This document shows, in pieces, positions 1 to 9,079 of a stretch of 39,191 nt of DNA (positions are counted from its first letter, which is position 1; each line of letters starts with the position of its first letter). The stretch is from Nocardioidaceae bacterium (GTDB lineage Bacteria; Actinomycetota; Actinomycetes; Propionibacteriales; Nocardioidaceae): NCBI GenBank assembly GCA_013696745.1, contig JACCXZ010000201.1, positions 1 through 39,191 on the forward strand, given 5' to 3'. Both the position numbers and the translations under genes were made by a program. The notes under the pieces are model-generated. The model did not search any database, was not told where the DNA came from, and saw nothing but the letters and a program-made list of their open reading frames with translations.

Positions 1-857
1 TCGTTGAGGAAAGGCAGCTCGTTCTCGTGCAGCGCATGCAGGACGAGCTTCACGCCGATGTAGGCGAGGATGAACGACAACCCGATCGACAGGTAGACCA
101 GGCGCTCGAGCAGGCCGCCGAGCAGGAAGTACAACTGGCGCAGCCCCATCAGCGCGAACACGTTGGCGGTGAAGACGAGGTACGGCTCCTGGGTGATGCC
201 GAAGATCGCCGGGATGGAGTCCAGTGCAAACAGCAGGTCCGTCGACCCGAGAGCGATGATGACGATCAGCATCGGAGTCGCCACGCGCTTGCCGTTCTCG
301 CGCACGAACAGCTTCAGGCCGTGCCAGGTCTCACCGACGTTGAGGTGGTTGCGCGCGAACCGCAGGACCGCGGAGTCCTCGGGGTGCTCCTCATCGTGGC
401 TGCGGTAGCTCTTGACCAGCCCGTAGGCGGTGTAGATGAGGAACGCCCCGAACACGTAGAAGACCCAGGAGAAGTTGTTGATCAGCGTGTAGCCGACAGC
501 GATGAAGATGCCGCGGAAGATCAGGGCCAGGATGATGCCCACCATCAGGGCTTCCTGCTGGTACTTCTTGGGTACCTGCAGTGAACCCATGATGATGATG
601 AACACGAACAGGTTGTCGATGGACAGCGAGTACTCGGTCAGCCAACCGGTGTAGAACTCGATGCCGGACTCCTGGCCGTGGTAAGCCCAGGTCCAGACCC
701 CGAACAGCACGGCCAACGAGACGTAGACCGACAGCGCGGTGACGCATTCCTTGGTGGAGGGCTCGTGCGGTTTGCGGGCGACGACGACCACGTCGAACAG
801 CAGCACCGCAACAGTGACACCGATGGTGATCAGCCATTCGGTCGTGGAGACGGTCAC
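1..857 (-). CDS. TerC family integral membrane protein (3' part cut by window edge)
   Basis: The minus strand reads from a GTG at 857 to the left edge without a stop, giving about 285 residues of a polytopic membrane protein. Family marks are the acidic residues inside membrane segments: YSLSIDNLFVF near residue 85 and GSTDLLFALDSIPAIFG near residue 207, both typical of TerC/Alx proteins. The family is linked to tellurite resistance and, better supported, to manganese export or metallation of exported proteins; which role applies here cannot be read from sequence. The chosen GTG gives the usual N-terminus ending in a first membrane helix. Reading frames longer than this on the same strand are out of frame. 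It is divergent from the peptidase gene at 974, and the C-terminus lies outside the window. Confidence 0.9.
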   Translation of the reverse strand, partial: MTVSTTEWLITIGVTVAVLLFDVVVVARKPHEPSTKECVTALSVYVSLAVLFGVWTWAYHGQESGIEFYTGWLTEYSLSIDNLFVFIIIMGSLQVPKKYQQEALMVGIILALIFRGIFIAVGYTLINNFSWVFYVFGAFLIYTAYGLVKSYRSHDEEHPEDSAVLRFARNHLNVGETWHGLKLFVRENGKRVATPMLIVIIALGSTDLLFALDSIPAIFGITQEPYLVFTANVFALMGLRQLYFLLGGLLERLVYLSIGLSFILAYIGVKLVLHALHENELPFLN

Positions 858-961
858 GGGTGCCCTACTTTCGTCGACGTGCGCGTCGCCATCGTCGCAA
901 AGGACTGCACGGGACGCGAGCGCCGGGTCCGCGAGGCGACCAGGAGCCGGTCACCGTTCGG

Positions 962-973
962 TACGTTCGTCAC
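962..973 (+). promoter_or_regulatory. Candidate leaderless promoter -10 of the S49 peptidase gene
   Basis: TACGTT at 962-967 is followed after 6 nt by the ATG at 974, with no Shine-Dalgarno sequence between. This fits the actinobacterial leaderless pattern and supports the ATG at 974 over upstream in-frame codons. No clear -35 element is seen. Confidence 0.45.
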
Positions 974-2692
974 ATGCACCTGCGCTCCCTGCCCCTGCTC
1001 GACCAGCTACCCGGCGCCGCGTCCGACCCGCGTCCGCTGCTGCTGGAGATCGACCTGGCCAGGGGCATGGCCGAGCAGGGTCCGAAGGACCCGCTGAGCG
1101 CCCTGCGCCAGCGCAACACGCCGACGCTCGGCCACGTCCTGAGTGGCTTGCGCCGCGCTGCGGACGACGAGCAGGTGGTGGCAGTCGTCCTGCTCCTCGG
1201 TGCGCCCATCGCGACCACGCACGCCGACGAGCTGGCGATGGCGCTCCGCGAGGTTTCGGCAGCCGGGACCAGGACCGTCGCGTTCGCCGAGTCGTACGGC
1301 GAGCTGATCGCCGGCACGCTGGCCTACACGCTGGCCACCGCCTGCGACGAGGTCTGGTTGCAACCCTCCGGCTCCGTCGCCATGACCGGTGTCGCGGTCT
1401 CGGTGACGTTGTTGCGGGGCGCGCTGGACAAGCTCGGCATCGAGCCGCAGTTCAGCCAGCGGCACGAGTACAAGACCGCCGCCAATCAGTTCAGCGCACC
1501 CACCGTCACCGAGCCGCAGCGGGAGATGATGCAGCGCCTGGCCGACTCCGTCATGGAGTGGGCGCGCGCCGCCATCGCCTCGCACCGGCGGCTGAGCCCC
1601 GAGCAGGTCAACGCTGCCGTCGCCGCGTCCCCGGTGGACGCGGACCGTGCCCGTGAGCTCGGCCTGATCGACCGGGTGGGCTACCGCGACGAGGTCTACA
1701 CGACGTTGCGCGAGTCGGTCGGGCGAGACGGCGAGGTCGAGCAGCTCTTCGCGCACCGGTACGCGCACCGGGTCTCAAGCAAGCCCGCCGAACAGCTGAG
1801 GCGCCGCAGGGACCCCGTCGTCGCCCTGGTTCCTGTACACGGGCAGATCACCGGCGGGCGCAGCCGCAACGGTGGCCTGGGCGGCCGAGCGGCCGGCTCG
1901 GACACTGTGGTGGCCGCACTCGAATCAGTGCACGACCGGGACGACGTCCGGGCCGTCGTCCTGCACGTGGACTCCCCCGGCGGTTCCTACGTCGCCTCTG
2001 ACGCCATCCGCCGCGGCGTGCAGCAGGTGCGCGCCACCGGTCGTCCCGTGGTCGCCTCCATGGGCGGGCTGGCCGCATCGGGCGGCTACTTCATCTCGAT
2101 GAATGCCGACCGGGTCGTGGCGCTGCCCACCACGCTGACCGGCTCCATCGGTGTCCTCGGGGGAAAGCTCGTCCTTCAGCGCGCACTCGACCGCGCAGGG
2201 ATCGTGTCCGAATCCATGGGTACCCATCCGAACGCGACGATGTTCTCGACCCTGCAGCCGTTCTCCGAGGACCAGTGGCAGCTGCTCGACCGCTGGCTCG
2301 ACCGGGTCTACGACGACTTCACACGCAAGGCCGCGCAGGACCGGGCGATGGCGTACGACAGGCTGGAGCCGCTGGCCCGCGGCCGGGTGTGGACAGGTGC
2401 CGACGCGGTCGAGCGCGACCTCGTCGACGAGCTCGGCGGACGCCAGCGTGCCGTGCAGCTCGCGTGCAACCTGGCCGGTCTCGATCGGGAGCGCATCCGC
2501 CTGGCCACCGTGCCGCAGGTGCCGCTGCTGGAGCGCCTGCGGCCGGCGGAGTCGACCCGGTCGCCTGCGGCGGTCAACGCTCTGCTGCCGGACGGACCGG
2601 AGAGCCTGCTGGGTGCGGTCGCCGGCGAATTGCTCGGTGCCGCCCTGCCGGGCGGAGCGCTGAGCCTGCCGTGGACGCTGCGCCTGCAGTGA
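974..2692 (+). CDS. sppA: SppA-like S49 family serine peptidase (signal peptide peptidase type)
   Basis: A 572-residue tandem S49 (ClpP-fold) peptidase of the long 67K SppA type. The N-terminal half carries the candidate general-base lysine K167 (HEYKTAAN) and the C-terminal half the nucleophile S369 in GLAASGGYF, after VDSPGGSYV near 333. This Lys/Ser dyad split over two repeats is the known arrangement of long SppA enzymes, which degrade leftover signal peptides or membrane-protein fragments. Unlike the E. coli enzyme, no hydrophobic anchor or signal peptide is visible: the N-terminus MHLRSLPLLDQLPG is short and not membrane-spanning, so it may be cytoplasmic or peripheral. The frame is open back to 860, but the ATG at 974 follows a leaderless -10 and is the first credible start. 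It ends before a strong hairpin. Confidence 0.88.
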   Translation: MHLRSLPLLDQLPGAASDPRPLLLEIDLARGMAEQGPKDPLSALRQRNTPTLGHVLSGLRRAADDEQVVAVVLLLGAPIATTHADELAMALREVSAAGTRTVAFAESYGELIAGTLAYTLATACDEVWLQPSGSVAMTGVAVSVTLLRGALDKLGIEPQFSQRHEYKTAANQFSAPTVTEPQREMMQRLADSVMEWARAAIASHRRLSPEQVNAAVAASPVDADRARELGLIDRVGYRDEVYTTLRESVGRDGEVEQLFAHRYAHRVSSKPAEQLRRRRDPVVALVPVHGQITGGRSRNGGLGGRAAGSDTVVAALESVHDRDDVRAVVLHVDSPGGSYVASDAIRRGVQQVRATGRPVVASMGGLAASGGYFISMNADRVVALPTTLTGSIGVLGGKLVLQRALDRAGIVSESMGTHPNATMFSTLQPFSEDQWQLLDRWLDRVYDDFTRKAAQDRAMAYDRLEPLARGRVWTGADAVERDLVDELGGRQRAVQLACNLAGLDRERIRLATVPQVPLLERLRPAESTRSPAAVNALLPDGPESLLGAVAGELLGAALPGGALSLPWTLRLQ

Positions 2693-2723
2693 CGTCGCCG
2701 GTTGAGCACCCGGGTCGAGCGGT

Positions 2724-2762
2724 GGGGTCCCCTGTGTCCATAGGTTGAGCACAGGGGACCCC
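2724..2762. terminator. Bidirectional hairpin terminator between convergent genes
   Basis: GGGGTCCCCTGTG at 2724-2736 pairs perfectly (13 bp) with CACAGGGGACCCC at 2750-2762 around a 13-nt loop. It lies exactly between the peptidase stop (2692) and the stop of the minus-strand VOC gene (2768). There is no T-tract, which is common for actinobacterial terminators. Confidence 0.8.
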
Positions 2763-2767
2763 CTCGC

Positions 2768-3211
2768 TCAATCAACGCAGAACTCGTTGCCCTCGGGGTC
2801 GGCCATCGCGATGCACGCCTCGCTGCCGTTCTCGGCGTCGAGGCGCCACAGGATTCGTGCCCCCAGGCCGGTGAGTCTGGCGGCCTCGGCCTCGAGCAGT
2901 CGTTGACGTTCCTCGCCGCGAGTGCCGATCCCCACGTGGATGTCCAGGTGCATCCGGTTCTTGGCTCTCTTCGGCTCCGGGACGGTCTGGAAGAAGATTC
3001 GTGGCCCGTGGCCGTCCGGGTCGACCAGGGCGGACCTGGTGTGCCACTGGTCGCGTGGGACGCCACTGTGCTCGAGCAGCTGCTCCCAGGAGTCGAAGCC
3101 CTCGGGCGGCGGTTGCTCGACGTAGCCGAGCGCGTGGGACCAGAAGCGGGCTTGTGCGTTGACGTCGGCACAGTCGATGGTGACTTGTAGCAGAAAGGAC
3201 ATGTCGTCCAT
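2768..3211 (-). CDS. VOC / glyoxalase-like family protein
   Basis: A 147-residue single-domain protein of the vicinal oxygen chelate superfamily. The N-terminal half begins with a beta strand and ARFWSHALGY, the C-terminal half holds MHLDIHVG (near 88) and MADPEGNEFCVD at the very end, the typical last strand of glyoxalase-like (Glyoxalase_6-type) domains. H89 of HLD and E144 of GNEF could be metal ligands. Substrate is unknown; proteins like this range from resistance to metabolic enzymes. The start could be ATG 3211 or ATG 3202, three codons later; a weak GAG-containing site precedes the first. A candidate -10 (TAGCCT, complement of 3240-3245) lies upstream, back to back with the promoter of the sulfotransferase at 3306. 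Confidence 0.75.
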   Translation of the reverse strand: MDDMSFLLQVTIDCADVNAQARFWSHALGYVEQPPPEGFDSWEQLLEHSGVPRDQWHTRSALVDPDGHGPRIFFQTVPEPKRAKNRMHLDIHVGIGTRGEERQRLLEAEAARLTGLGARILWRLDAENGSEACIAMADPEGNEFCVD

Positions 3212-3239
3212 CCGTTCTCGAAGGGCTCAGGTTGCCCGA

Positions 3240-3276
3240 AGGCTAGCCGTACGGCCTGACACTTCCGCACTATGCT
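3240..3276. promoter_or_regulatory. Divergent promoter region: two candidate -10 boxes
   Basis: On the minus strand TAGCCT (3245-3240) sits 28 nt before the VOC start at 3211. On the plus strand TATGCT (3271-3276) sits 29 nt before the GTG at 3306. Both leave room for a short leader with a ribosome-binding site. -35 elements are not convincing. Confidence 0.4.
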
Positions 3277-3305
3277 GGCGCGACCCAGCGACCCGAGGAG
3301 CTCAC

Positions 3306-4544
3306 GTGGCGACGGAGGTCTTCGTCCACATCGGTCCGCCGAAGACCGGCACGACGTACCTCCAGGAGGTGCTGTGGAGGAACCGTGAGCAGCTCGCCGC
3401 GCGAGGCCTCCTGGTGCCGGGGCCAAGTCCGGTCAGCCAGTTTCATGCTGTGGTCGACCTGCTCGACGACGACCCGACGGAGCTGGGCGCGGACCGTGTC
3501 GCCACGGCATGGGAGCGGCTCGTACGTCAGGTGCACGACTGGGAGGGGTCGGTGGTCGTCTCCCACGAGAACCTCGCGCGAGCCGCCCCCGCGATCGTGG
3601 AACGCGCCCGCGCCGACCTCGCCGGTTCACGACTTCACGTGGTCACCACGGTACGAGCGCCGCATGCTGTGGCGCCCGCGGCCTGGCAGGAGCGCCTGAA
3701 GAACCGGGGCCGCCAGACCTGGCCGGAGTTCATGACCGAGCTGGCCGGACCCAGCCCGTTCTGGCACCAGCATGCCGGTGAGGCGCTGCGATGGTGGACA
3801 GCGGGAATGGACCCCGCCGACGTCCACGTCGTCACGGTGCCTCCCAGCGGCACCGCACCGACGCTGCTCTGGGAGCGCTTCGCCACGGTGCTCGGCGTGG
3901 ACCCGCACGGCATCGACACCGCCGTGCCGCGCAGCAACACCTCCGTCGGGGCCGACGGGGCGGCGTACCTGCGCCGGGTCAACGAGGAGCTCGAGCGCGA
4001 GGTCGACTGGGCGGCTTACCGGATCGGCGTCAAGCAGGCGCTGGCCGGAGTGCTGTCCACCCGCACGGCGCGCATCCCGGTGCAGGTCGGCGCCGCCGAC
4101 CGCGCCATGTTCCGCGAGCGCGCCCGACAATTCGTCCAGACGATTCGCGAGGCCGGCTACCACGTCGTGGGTGACCTCGAGGACCTGACGTCGACAAGTG
4201 TCACCGGGTCTCCTCAGCAGGTCGACAACGCGGTCCCGGACCAGGCCCTCGACCAGGTGGCCCACGACTCGGTGATCGGACTCATCGGTGTGATCACCGA
4301 GACCCGCCGGGAGCTCCACGAGACCCGTCGGGAACTGCACGGAACGCAGCAACAGCTGCGCAGGGTCACCGCACGCCTCGAGCTCACGGAGCAGCAGCTG
4401 AACGCACCGCGGATGCGGCTCGTGGGCAGTCGGCTGACCGCGCGCAGCGGACTGCTACGCCGCATGCGCGAGCGGATCCGGCGTAGCCGGCACCAGGCCG
4501 CGGCGACAGCCGAGGCGAGCGACCCGCCGGCTGACAGCGGCTGA
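3306..4544 (+). CDS. Sulfotransferase-like protein, paralog 1 of 4
   Basis: A 412-residue protein with a P-loop-like 5'-phosphosulfate-binding motif at the N-terminus, VHIGPPKTGTTYLQ with K13, as in PAPS-dependent sulfotransferases. A candidate 3'-phosphate-binding segment follows (TTVRAPHAVAPAAW near 116, then KNRGRQTW). A conserved block HVVTVPPSGTAPTLLWERF near 176 recurs in all four paralogs here, as does the domain-ending HVVGDLEDL. The C-terminal ~100 residues are a charged, heptad-like coiled coil (repeats of ETRRELHETRREL) ending in a very basic tail. GTG 3306 is chosen because GAGGAG lies 5-10 nt upstream; the frame is open further back without support. The stop is 2 bp from that of the convergent paralog 2. 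Acceptor substrate is unknown. Confidence 0.78.
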   Translation: MATEVFVHIGPPKTGTTYLQEVLWRNREQLAARGLLVPGPSPVSQFHAVVDLLDDDPTELGADRVATAWERLVRQVHDWEGSVVVSHENLARAAPAIVERARADLAGSRLHVVTTVRAPHAVAPAAWQERLKNRGRQTWPEFMTELAGPSPFWHQHAGEALRWWTAGMDPADVHVVTVPPSGTAPTLLWERFATVLGVDPHGIDTAVPRSNTSVGADGAAYLRRVNEELEREVDWAAYRIGVKQALAGVLSTRTARIPVQVGAADRAMFRERARQFVQTIREAGYHVVGDLEDLTSTSVTGSPQQVDNAVPDQALDQVAHDSVIGLIGVITETRRELHETRRELHGTQQQLRRVTARLELTEQQLNAPRMRLVGSRLTARSGLLRRMRERIRRSRHQAAATAEASDPPADSG

Positions 4545-4546
4545 CC

Positions 4547-5707
4547 TCAGGAGGTGCGGCCGGCCGCCGCCAGAGTCCGCACCGTCTGCTCGAGGTCGTC
4601 GAAGGCGCGGGCGAGAGGGTCGCCGCTGATCGGCGACCGGCGTGCCTCCGCGGCGTGCAACGGCTCGGTGCCGACCTTCTGCGTCGCCGCGATCGACAGC
4701 AGCCTCTGGTGGGCATCGCCCAGGGCCTCGAGCAGCTCCTCGTCGCCTACCTCCACCAGATCCGGGTCGGTCGGCGTACGCAGCGCCAGATCCTCGAGAT
4801 CGCCGATCACGCGTGCCGGGCTCGCCCGGATGGCGCGGACGGATCGCCGGTCCCAGGCGGCGGCGGACGCGGCGAGCATCGACGGCAGCAACACCTTTCG
4901 CTCGCCCGAACGCGCGGCAAGGACCCGCTTGCCGAGCAGTGCCTTGACGACGCGGTTGTAGTCGCTCACCGGCAGGTCTCGTACCCGCTCGTTCAACCGG
5001 CGCATCAGCTCGGCGGAGACGTGGCCGAGTGACTCGTTGGCCTGCCTGGTCGGCAGCCGGTAACGCTCGGCGCTCAGCGAGAGCGCTGCGGCGAAGCGCC
5101 GCCACAGCTCATCGGGCGGCGAGCCCGACGGCGGCACCGTCACCACGTGGAAACAGCCGGCCGGAACGGTCGGGCTCCAGCTGCGGACCATGCGCGGGAC
5201 ACGCAGAGCCTGCAGGAGCCCCTGAGGGGTGGAGGGCAGCGTGGCCGTGGTGTCGGTGATGCCTTCGCACCACTCGCGCCAGGACTGCCGACCGCGGTTC
5301 TGGGTGTGCTCCTGCCATTGGGCCGGGATGACGCGACCGGCGTCGCGCACGCTCAGCACCACCTGCACCTCGGCCGGAGCGAGTGACTCGACCACGCGGG
5401 CAGCCCGCTCGGGACCGGTGAAACTGAGGAACTCCATGGAGATGATCTGGGCCACCTCGGAGCGCCCCATGTCGTCCACGAGCTGCTGCCAGGCGCCGCT
5501 GGTGTCGCGCGCGGGGTCGTTGTTCCCGTGCATCTGCAGCACGTCGCGCACCCCGTCGACCTGGTCCCGCCACCCCCGGCGACCCGCGAACGCGGCACCG
5601 TCCTCGCGCAGCGCATCCGGGTTGTCCCGCAGGACCCGCTGCAGAAAACTGGTGCCGGTCTTCATCGCGCCGATGTGTACGAAGACCGGCTGCCCCGGCT
5701 TCATCAC
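4547..5707 (-). CDS. Sulfotransferase-like protein, paralog 2 of 4
   Basis: A 386-residue protein with the phosphosulfate-binding motif VHIGAMKTGTSFLQ (K16), the segment LSVRDAGRVIPAQWQEH then NRGRQSW, the family block HVVTVPPSGSPPDELWRRF and the domain-ending ARVIGDLEDLAL. It is more diverged from the other three: GPP in the loop is replaced by GAM and the C-terminal tail is shorter and less basic. It starts 4 bp downstream of the uvrB stop on the same strand, so it is probably translated from a uvrB message, with GGTGAGTCGGTG immediately before two tandem ATG codons (5707 and 5704). This operon-like link with a DNA repair gene is unusual for a sulfotransferase; chance adjacency is the simplest explanation. 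Confidence 0.75.
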   Translation of the reverse strand: MMKPGQPVFVHIGAMKTGTSFLQRVLRDNPDALREDGAAFAGRRGWRDQVDGVRDVLQMHGNNDPARDTSGAWQQLVDDMGRSEVAQIISMEFLSFTGPERAARVVESLAPAEVQVVLSVRDAGRVIPAQWQEHTQNRGRQSWREWCEGITDTTATLPSTPQGLLQALRVPRMVRSWSPTVPAGCFHVVTVPPSGSPPDELWRRFAAALSLSAERYRLPTRQANESLGHVSAELMRRLNERVRDLPVSDYNRVVKALLGKRVLAARSGERKVLLPSMLAASAAAWDRRSVRAIRASPARVIGDLEDLALRTPTDPDLVEVGDEELLEALGDAHQRLLSIAATQKVGTEPLHAAEARRSPISGDPLARAFDDLEQTVRTLAAAGRTS

Positions 5708-5711
5708 CGAC

Positions 5712-7823
5712 TCACCGCGCCCCCGCGGAGATCATCTGGCGCAACTCCTTCTTCAGGTCACGGATCTCGTCCCGCAGCCGTGCGGCCAGCTCGAACTGCA
5801 GCTCGGCCGCCGCGGCATGCATCTGCTCGTTGAGCTGCTGCACGAGATCGGCGAGGTCCGCGGCGGGCAGGCCCGCGAGGTCCGAGGCACGCCGTCCGGC
5901 GTCCCGACGCAACCCGGGGACCGGTGCCTTGCCCCGGCTCTGCGCCCGGCCGGACCCGCCGATCAGCTCTGCGGTGTCCGCGTCCTCACGGTTCAGCATG
6001 TCGGTGATGTCGGCGATCCGCTTGCGCAAGGGGGTCGGGTCGATGCCGTGCTCGGTGTTGTAGGCCCGCTGGATCGCACGTCGGCGGTTCGTCTCGTCGA
6101 TCGCCTTCGCCATGGACGGGGTGACCTTGTCGGCGTACATGACGACCTGGCCGGACACGTTGCGCGCCGCTCGCCCGATGGTCTGGATAAGCGACGTGCC
6201 CGAGCGCAGGAAACCCTCCTTGTCGGCGTCCAGGATCGCCACCAGGGAGACTTCCGGCAGGTCGAGGCCCTCGCGCAGCAGGTTGATGCCGACGAGCACG
6301 TCGTACTCCCCCATCCGCAGCTCTCGCAACAGCTCTACCCGACGCAAGGTGTCCACCTCGCTGTGCAGGTAGCGGGTGCGCACACCTGCCTCGAGCAGGT
6401 AGTCCGTGAGGTCCTCGGACATCTTCTTCGTGAGCGTGGTGACGAGCACCCGCTCCCGGCGCTCGGTGCGCAGTCTGATCTGCTCGATCAGGTCGTCGAT
6501 CTGACCCTTGGTCGGCTTCACGACGACCTCGGGGTCGACCAGGCCGGTCGGACGGATGATCTGCTGGACGACGTTGGCCTCGCCCCCGACCCGGTTCAGC
6601 TCGTACGGTCCCGGCGTCGCGGACAGGTAGACGGTCTGGCCGACCCGCTCGAGGAACTCCTCCCAGCGCAGCGGCCGGTTGTCCATCGCGCTCGGCAGCC
6701 GGAAGCCGTGCTCGACGAGCGTGCGCTTGCGTGACATGTCGCCCTCGTACATGCCACCGATCTGCGGCACCGCCACGTGCGACTCGTCAATGACCAGCAG
6801 GAAGTCCTCGGGGAAGTAGTCGAGCAGGCAGTTGGGGGCGGAGCCGCGCTCGCGACCGTCCATGTGCAACGAGTAGTTCTCGATGCCGGAACAGGTGCCG
6901 ACCTGGCGCATCATCTCGATGTCGTACGTGGTGCGCATCCTCAGCCGCTGGGCCTCGAGCAGGTGGTTGCCGCGCTCGAGCTCGGCGAGCCGGTCGACGA
7001 GTTCGGCCTCGATGCCGGCGATCGCCCGCTCCATGCGTTCGGGACCGGCGATGTAGTGGCTCGCAGGGAAGATGTAGAGCTCGGTGTCCTCGGTGACCAC
7101 CTCGCCGCTGACCGGGTTCAGCGTCATCAACCGCTCGATCTCGTCGCCGAAGAACTCCACGCGCACCGCGAGCTCCTCGTAGACGGGGAAGACCTCGAGG
7201 GTGTCACCGCGCACCCGGAAGGTGCCCCGGGTGCCGGCAAGGTCGTTGCGGGCGTACTGGATGTCGACCAACCGGCGCAGCAGGGTGTCGCGGTCCATGT
7301 CGTCGCCGACCTTGAGTCGCACCATCCGGTCGACGTACTCCTGCGGGGTGCCCAGGCCGTAGATCGCCGACACCGTCGCGACCACGATGACGTCGCGACG
7401 GGTGAGCAGGGAGTTGGTGGCGGAGTGACGCAACCGCTCGATCTCCTCGTTGATGGAGGAGTCCTTCTCGATGTAGGTGTCGGTCTGAGGGACGTAGGCC
7501 TCGGGCTGGTAGTAGTCGTAGTAGGAGACGAAGTACTCGACGGCGTTGTCGGGGAAGAACTCGCGCAGCTCGTTGGCAAACTGGGCGGCCAGCAGCTTGT
7601 TCGGCTGCAGGACCAGAGTCGGGCGCTGCACCCTTTCGGCGAGCCAGCCGACCGTCGCGGTCTTGCCGGTTCCGGTGGCCCCGAGCAGCACGACATCCTT
7701 CTCGCCGCCGTGGATGCGCCGGTCCAGGTCGACGATCGCGGTCGGCTGGTCACCCGAGGGCTCCCAGTCGGCGACCATCGTGAAGGGGGCGACTTTGCGC
7801 TCGAGATCGGTGACTGGCCTCAT
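5712..7823 (-). CDS. uvrB: UvrABC system protein B, excision nuclease subunit
   Basis: Full-length UvrB of 703 residues, the damage-verifying helicase-like subunit of nucleotide excision repair that is loaded by UvrA and recruits UvrC. Walker A is GATGTGKT at 48-55, the beta-hairpin that inserts into damaged DNA is [12 protein letters not shown] at 101-112, and the DEAD-like motif is DESH at 346-349. Helicase motif VI is QTIGRAARN. The C-terminal UVR domain (about 660-698, [20 protein letters not shown]) contacts UvrC. The N-terminus [14 protein letters not shown] matches actinobacterial homologs. A TAGGCT -10 lies 6 nt before the ATG, so the message is probably leaderless; no LexA box was found upstream. 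Confidence 0.98.
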   Translation of the reverse strand: MRPVTDLERKVAPFTMVADWEPSGDQPTAIVDLDRRIHGGEKDVVLLGATGTGKTATVGWLAERVQRPTLVLQPNKLLAAQFANELREFFPDNAVEYFVSYYDYYQPEAYVPQTDTYIEKDSSINEEIERLRHSATNSLLTRRDVIVVATVSAIYGLGTPQEYVDRMVRLKVGDDMDRDTLLRRLVDIQYARNDLAGTRGTFRVRGDTLEVFPVYEELAVRVEFFGDEIERLMTLNPVSGEVVTEDTELYIFPASHYIAGPERMERAIAGIEAELVDRLAELERGNHLLEAQRLRMRTTYDIEMMRQVGTCSGIENYSLHMDGRERGSAPNCLLDYFPEDFLLVIDESHVAVPQIGGMYEGDMSRKRTLVEHGFRLPSAMDNRPLRWEEFLERVGQTVYLSATPGPYELNRVGGEANVVQQIIRPTGLVDPEVVVKPTKGQIDDLIEQIRLRTERRERVLVTTLTKKMSEDLTDYLLEAGVRTRYLHSEVDTLRRVELLRELRMGEYDVLVGINLLREGLDLPEVSLVAILDADKEGFLRSGTSLIQTIGRAARNVSGQVVMYADKVTPSMAKAIDETNRRRAIQRAYNTEHGIDPTPLRKRIADITDMLNREDADTAELIGGSGRAQSRGKAPVPGLRRDAGRRASDLAGLPAADLADLVQQLNEQMHAAAAELQFELAARLRDEIRDLKKELRQMISAGAR

Positions 7824-7829
7824 CCGGCA

Positions 7830-7906
7830 AGCCTACGGTCAGGCTCCGACAACGACGCCCGAGCGCGGTGAGGCAACGACGAGCAACGGCAGTGGTCCAG
7901 TAGGCT
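7830..7906. promoter_or_regulatory. Divergent leaderless promoters of uvrB and sulfotransferase paralog 3
   Basis: TAGGCT on the minus strand (7835-7830) lies 6 nt before the uvrB ATG at 7823. The identical hexamer TAGGCT on the plus strand (7901-7906) lies 7 nt before the GTG at 7914. Neither gene has a Shine-Dalgarno sequence in the remaining space, so both messages likely start at or next to their start codons. Confidence 0.5.
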
Positions 7907-7913
7907 GCCGCAC

Positions 7914-9062
7914 GTGTCTCACCCCGCCTACCTCCACATCGGGCCGCCTAAGACGGGCAGCACCTACCTCCAGAACCTGCTGTGGCTCAACCGCGACCGC
8001 CTGCTCACCCAGGGCATCTGCTACCCGGCGCGCAACCCGGCCCAGCACTTCCAGGCCGCCGGTGACCTCGTCGACCGGGGCGCCATCCACATCAGCAAGG
8101 CCACCCTGGCGGGCCGCTGGCAGCAGTTGTGCTCCCTGATCCGCCAACACGACGGACCAGTGGTGGTCTCCCACGAGCTGTTCTCCGCTGCCACCCCGGA
8201 CAACGTACGCACGGTGGTGGCCGATCTGGCCGACCGTGAGCTGCACATCCTGTTCACGGCGCGCAGCGCTCGCGCGTTGTTCGAGAGCCAGTACCAGGAG
8301 GGCATCAAGAACGGCCGGACCTGGACCGTCGAAAAGTTCATCGAACGGTTGCCCACCCCCAAGGACGGCAGCGAGCTGCAGGTCGGCCGCAGCGGCAAGG
8401 CGCTGCAGACCTGGGGTGCAGCGGTCCCTCCAGAACGTTTCCACGTCATCACGATGCCGCCCCCGGGCTCGCCCCGCACGCTGCTGTTCGACCGCTTCTG
8501 TTCGGTCATCGGCTTCGACACCACCGACGCAGTGCTGGAGGCCACCCGGGTCAACGAGTCGATCGGGGCGGTCGAGGCCGAGCTGCTCCGCAGACTGGCG
8601 AGCGAGCCAGGTGCAGACTGGTCGCCGTCGGCTCAGTTCTACCTCAAGCACGACTTCGTCCCCAAGTTCCTGGCCCAGCGCGAGGGCCAGCGCCGGATCG
8701 GCTTCCGCGACCCCGACGTGCTCCGGGCCACGAGCGAGCAGACCCGGCGCATGGTTGCGCTGATCGAGGAGCTGCGCTTCGACGTGGTGGGGGACCTCGC
8801 CGAGCTGGAGGCGGCGGAGTCGGCGACGTCCACCAGCCTCAAGAGCAACGACGTCACCGATGCCGAGCTGGTCGCACTCGCGCTGGAGAGCCTGCGCTGG
8901 TTCGTGCGCAACGCCACCGAGCCCGAGCGGAAGCGCAAGCGCTTCCGGAAGCGGGGCGGCGGGCTGCAGGCGAGGAGCACGAAGCAAGGGAGACTGATCA
9001 GCACCTTACGGGTCGCCGGGCGGGGGCTGCGTGAGCATCTGAGTGCCCAGCGGCGCAGCTGA
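7914..9062 (+). CDS. Sulfotransferase-like protein, paralog 3 of 4
   Basis: A 382-residue protein with the phosphosulfate-binding motif LHIGPPKTGSTYLQ (K13), followed by NLLWLNRDRL, which aligns with the same helix in paralogs 1 and 4. The segment FTARSARALFESQYQEG may bind the 3'-phosphate, and HVITMPPPGSPRTLLFDRF is the family block. It shares with paralog 4 the stretch LAQREGQRRI near 252 that paralogs 1 and 2 lack, so 3 and 4 look like the closest pair. The last ~60 residues are extremely basic (ERKRKRFRKRGGG), suggesting contact with membrane phospholipid or an anionic polymer (inference). GTG 7914 follows a leaderless -10. The stop is 17 bp before the sulfatase start, so the two are probably cotranscribed. 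Confidence 0.78.
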   Translation: MSHPAYLHIGPPKTGSTYLQNLLWLNRDRLLTQGICYPARNPAQHFQAAGDLVDRGAIHISKATLAGRWQQLCSLIRQHDGPVVVSHELFSAATPDNVRTVVADLADRELHILFTARSARALFESQYQEGIKNGRTWTVEKFIERLPTPKDGSELQVGRSGKALQTWGAAVPPERFHVITMPPPGSPRTLLFDRFCSVIGFDTTDAVLEATRVNESIGAVEAELLRRLASEPGADWSPSAQFYLKHDFVPKFLAQREGQRRIGFRDPDVLRATSEQTRRMVALIEELRFDVVGDLAELEAAESATSTSLKSNDVTDAELVALALESLRWFVRNATEPERKRKRFRKRGGGLQARSTKQGRLISTLRVAGRGLREHLSAQRRS

Positions 9063-9079
9063 GCAGGAGCGGGGCGAGC

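Noticed and set aside
7824-7913. Search for an SOS box in the uvrB promoter
   Set aside because: No TCGAAC/GTTCGA-type repeat is present in the 90-bp intergenic space, so damage control of uvrB by LexA is not supported here.
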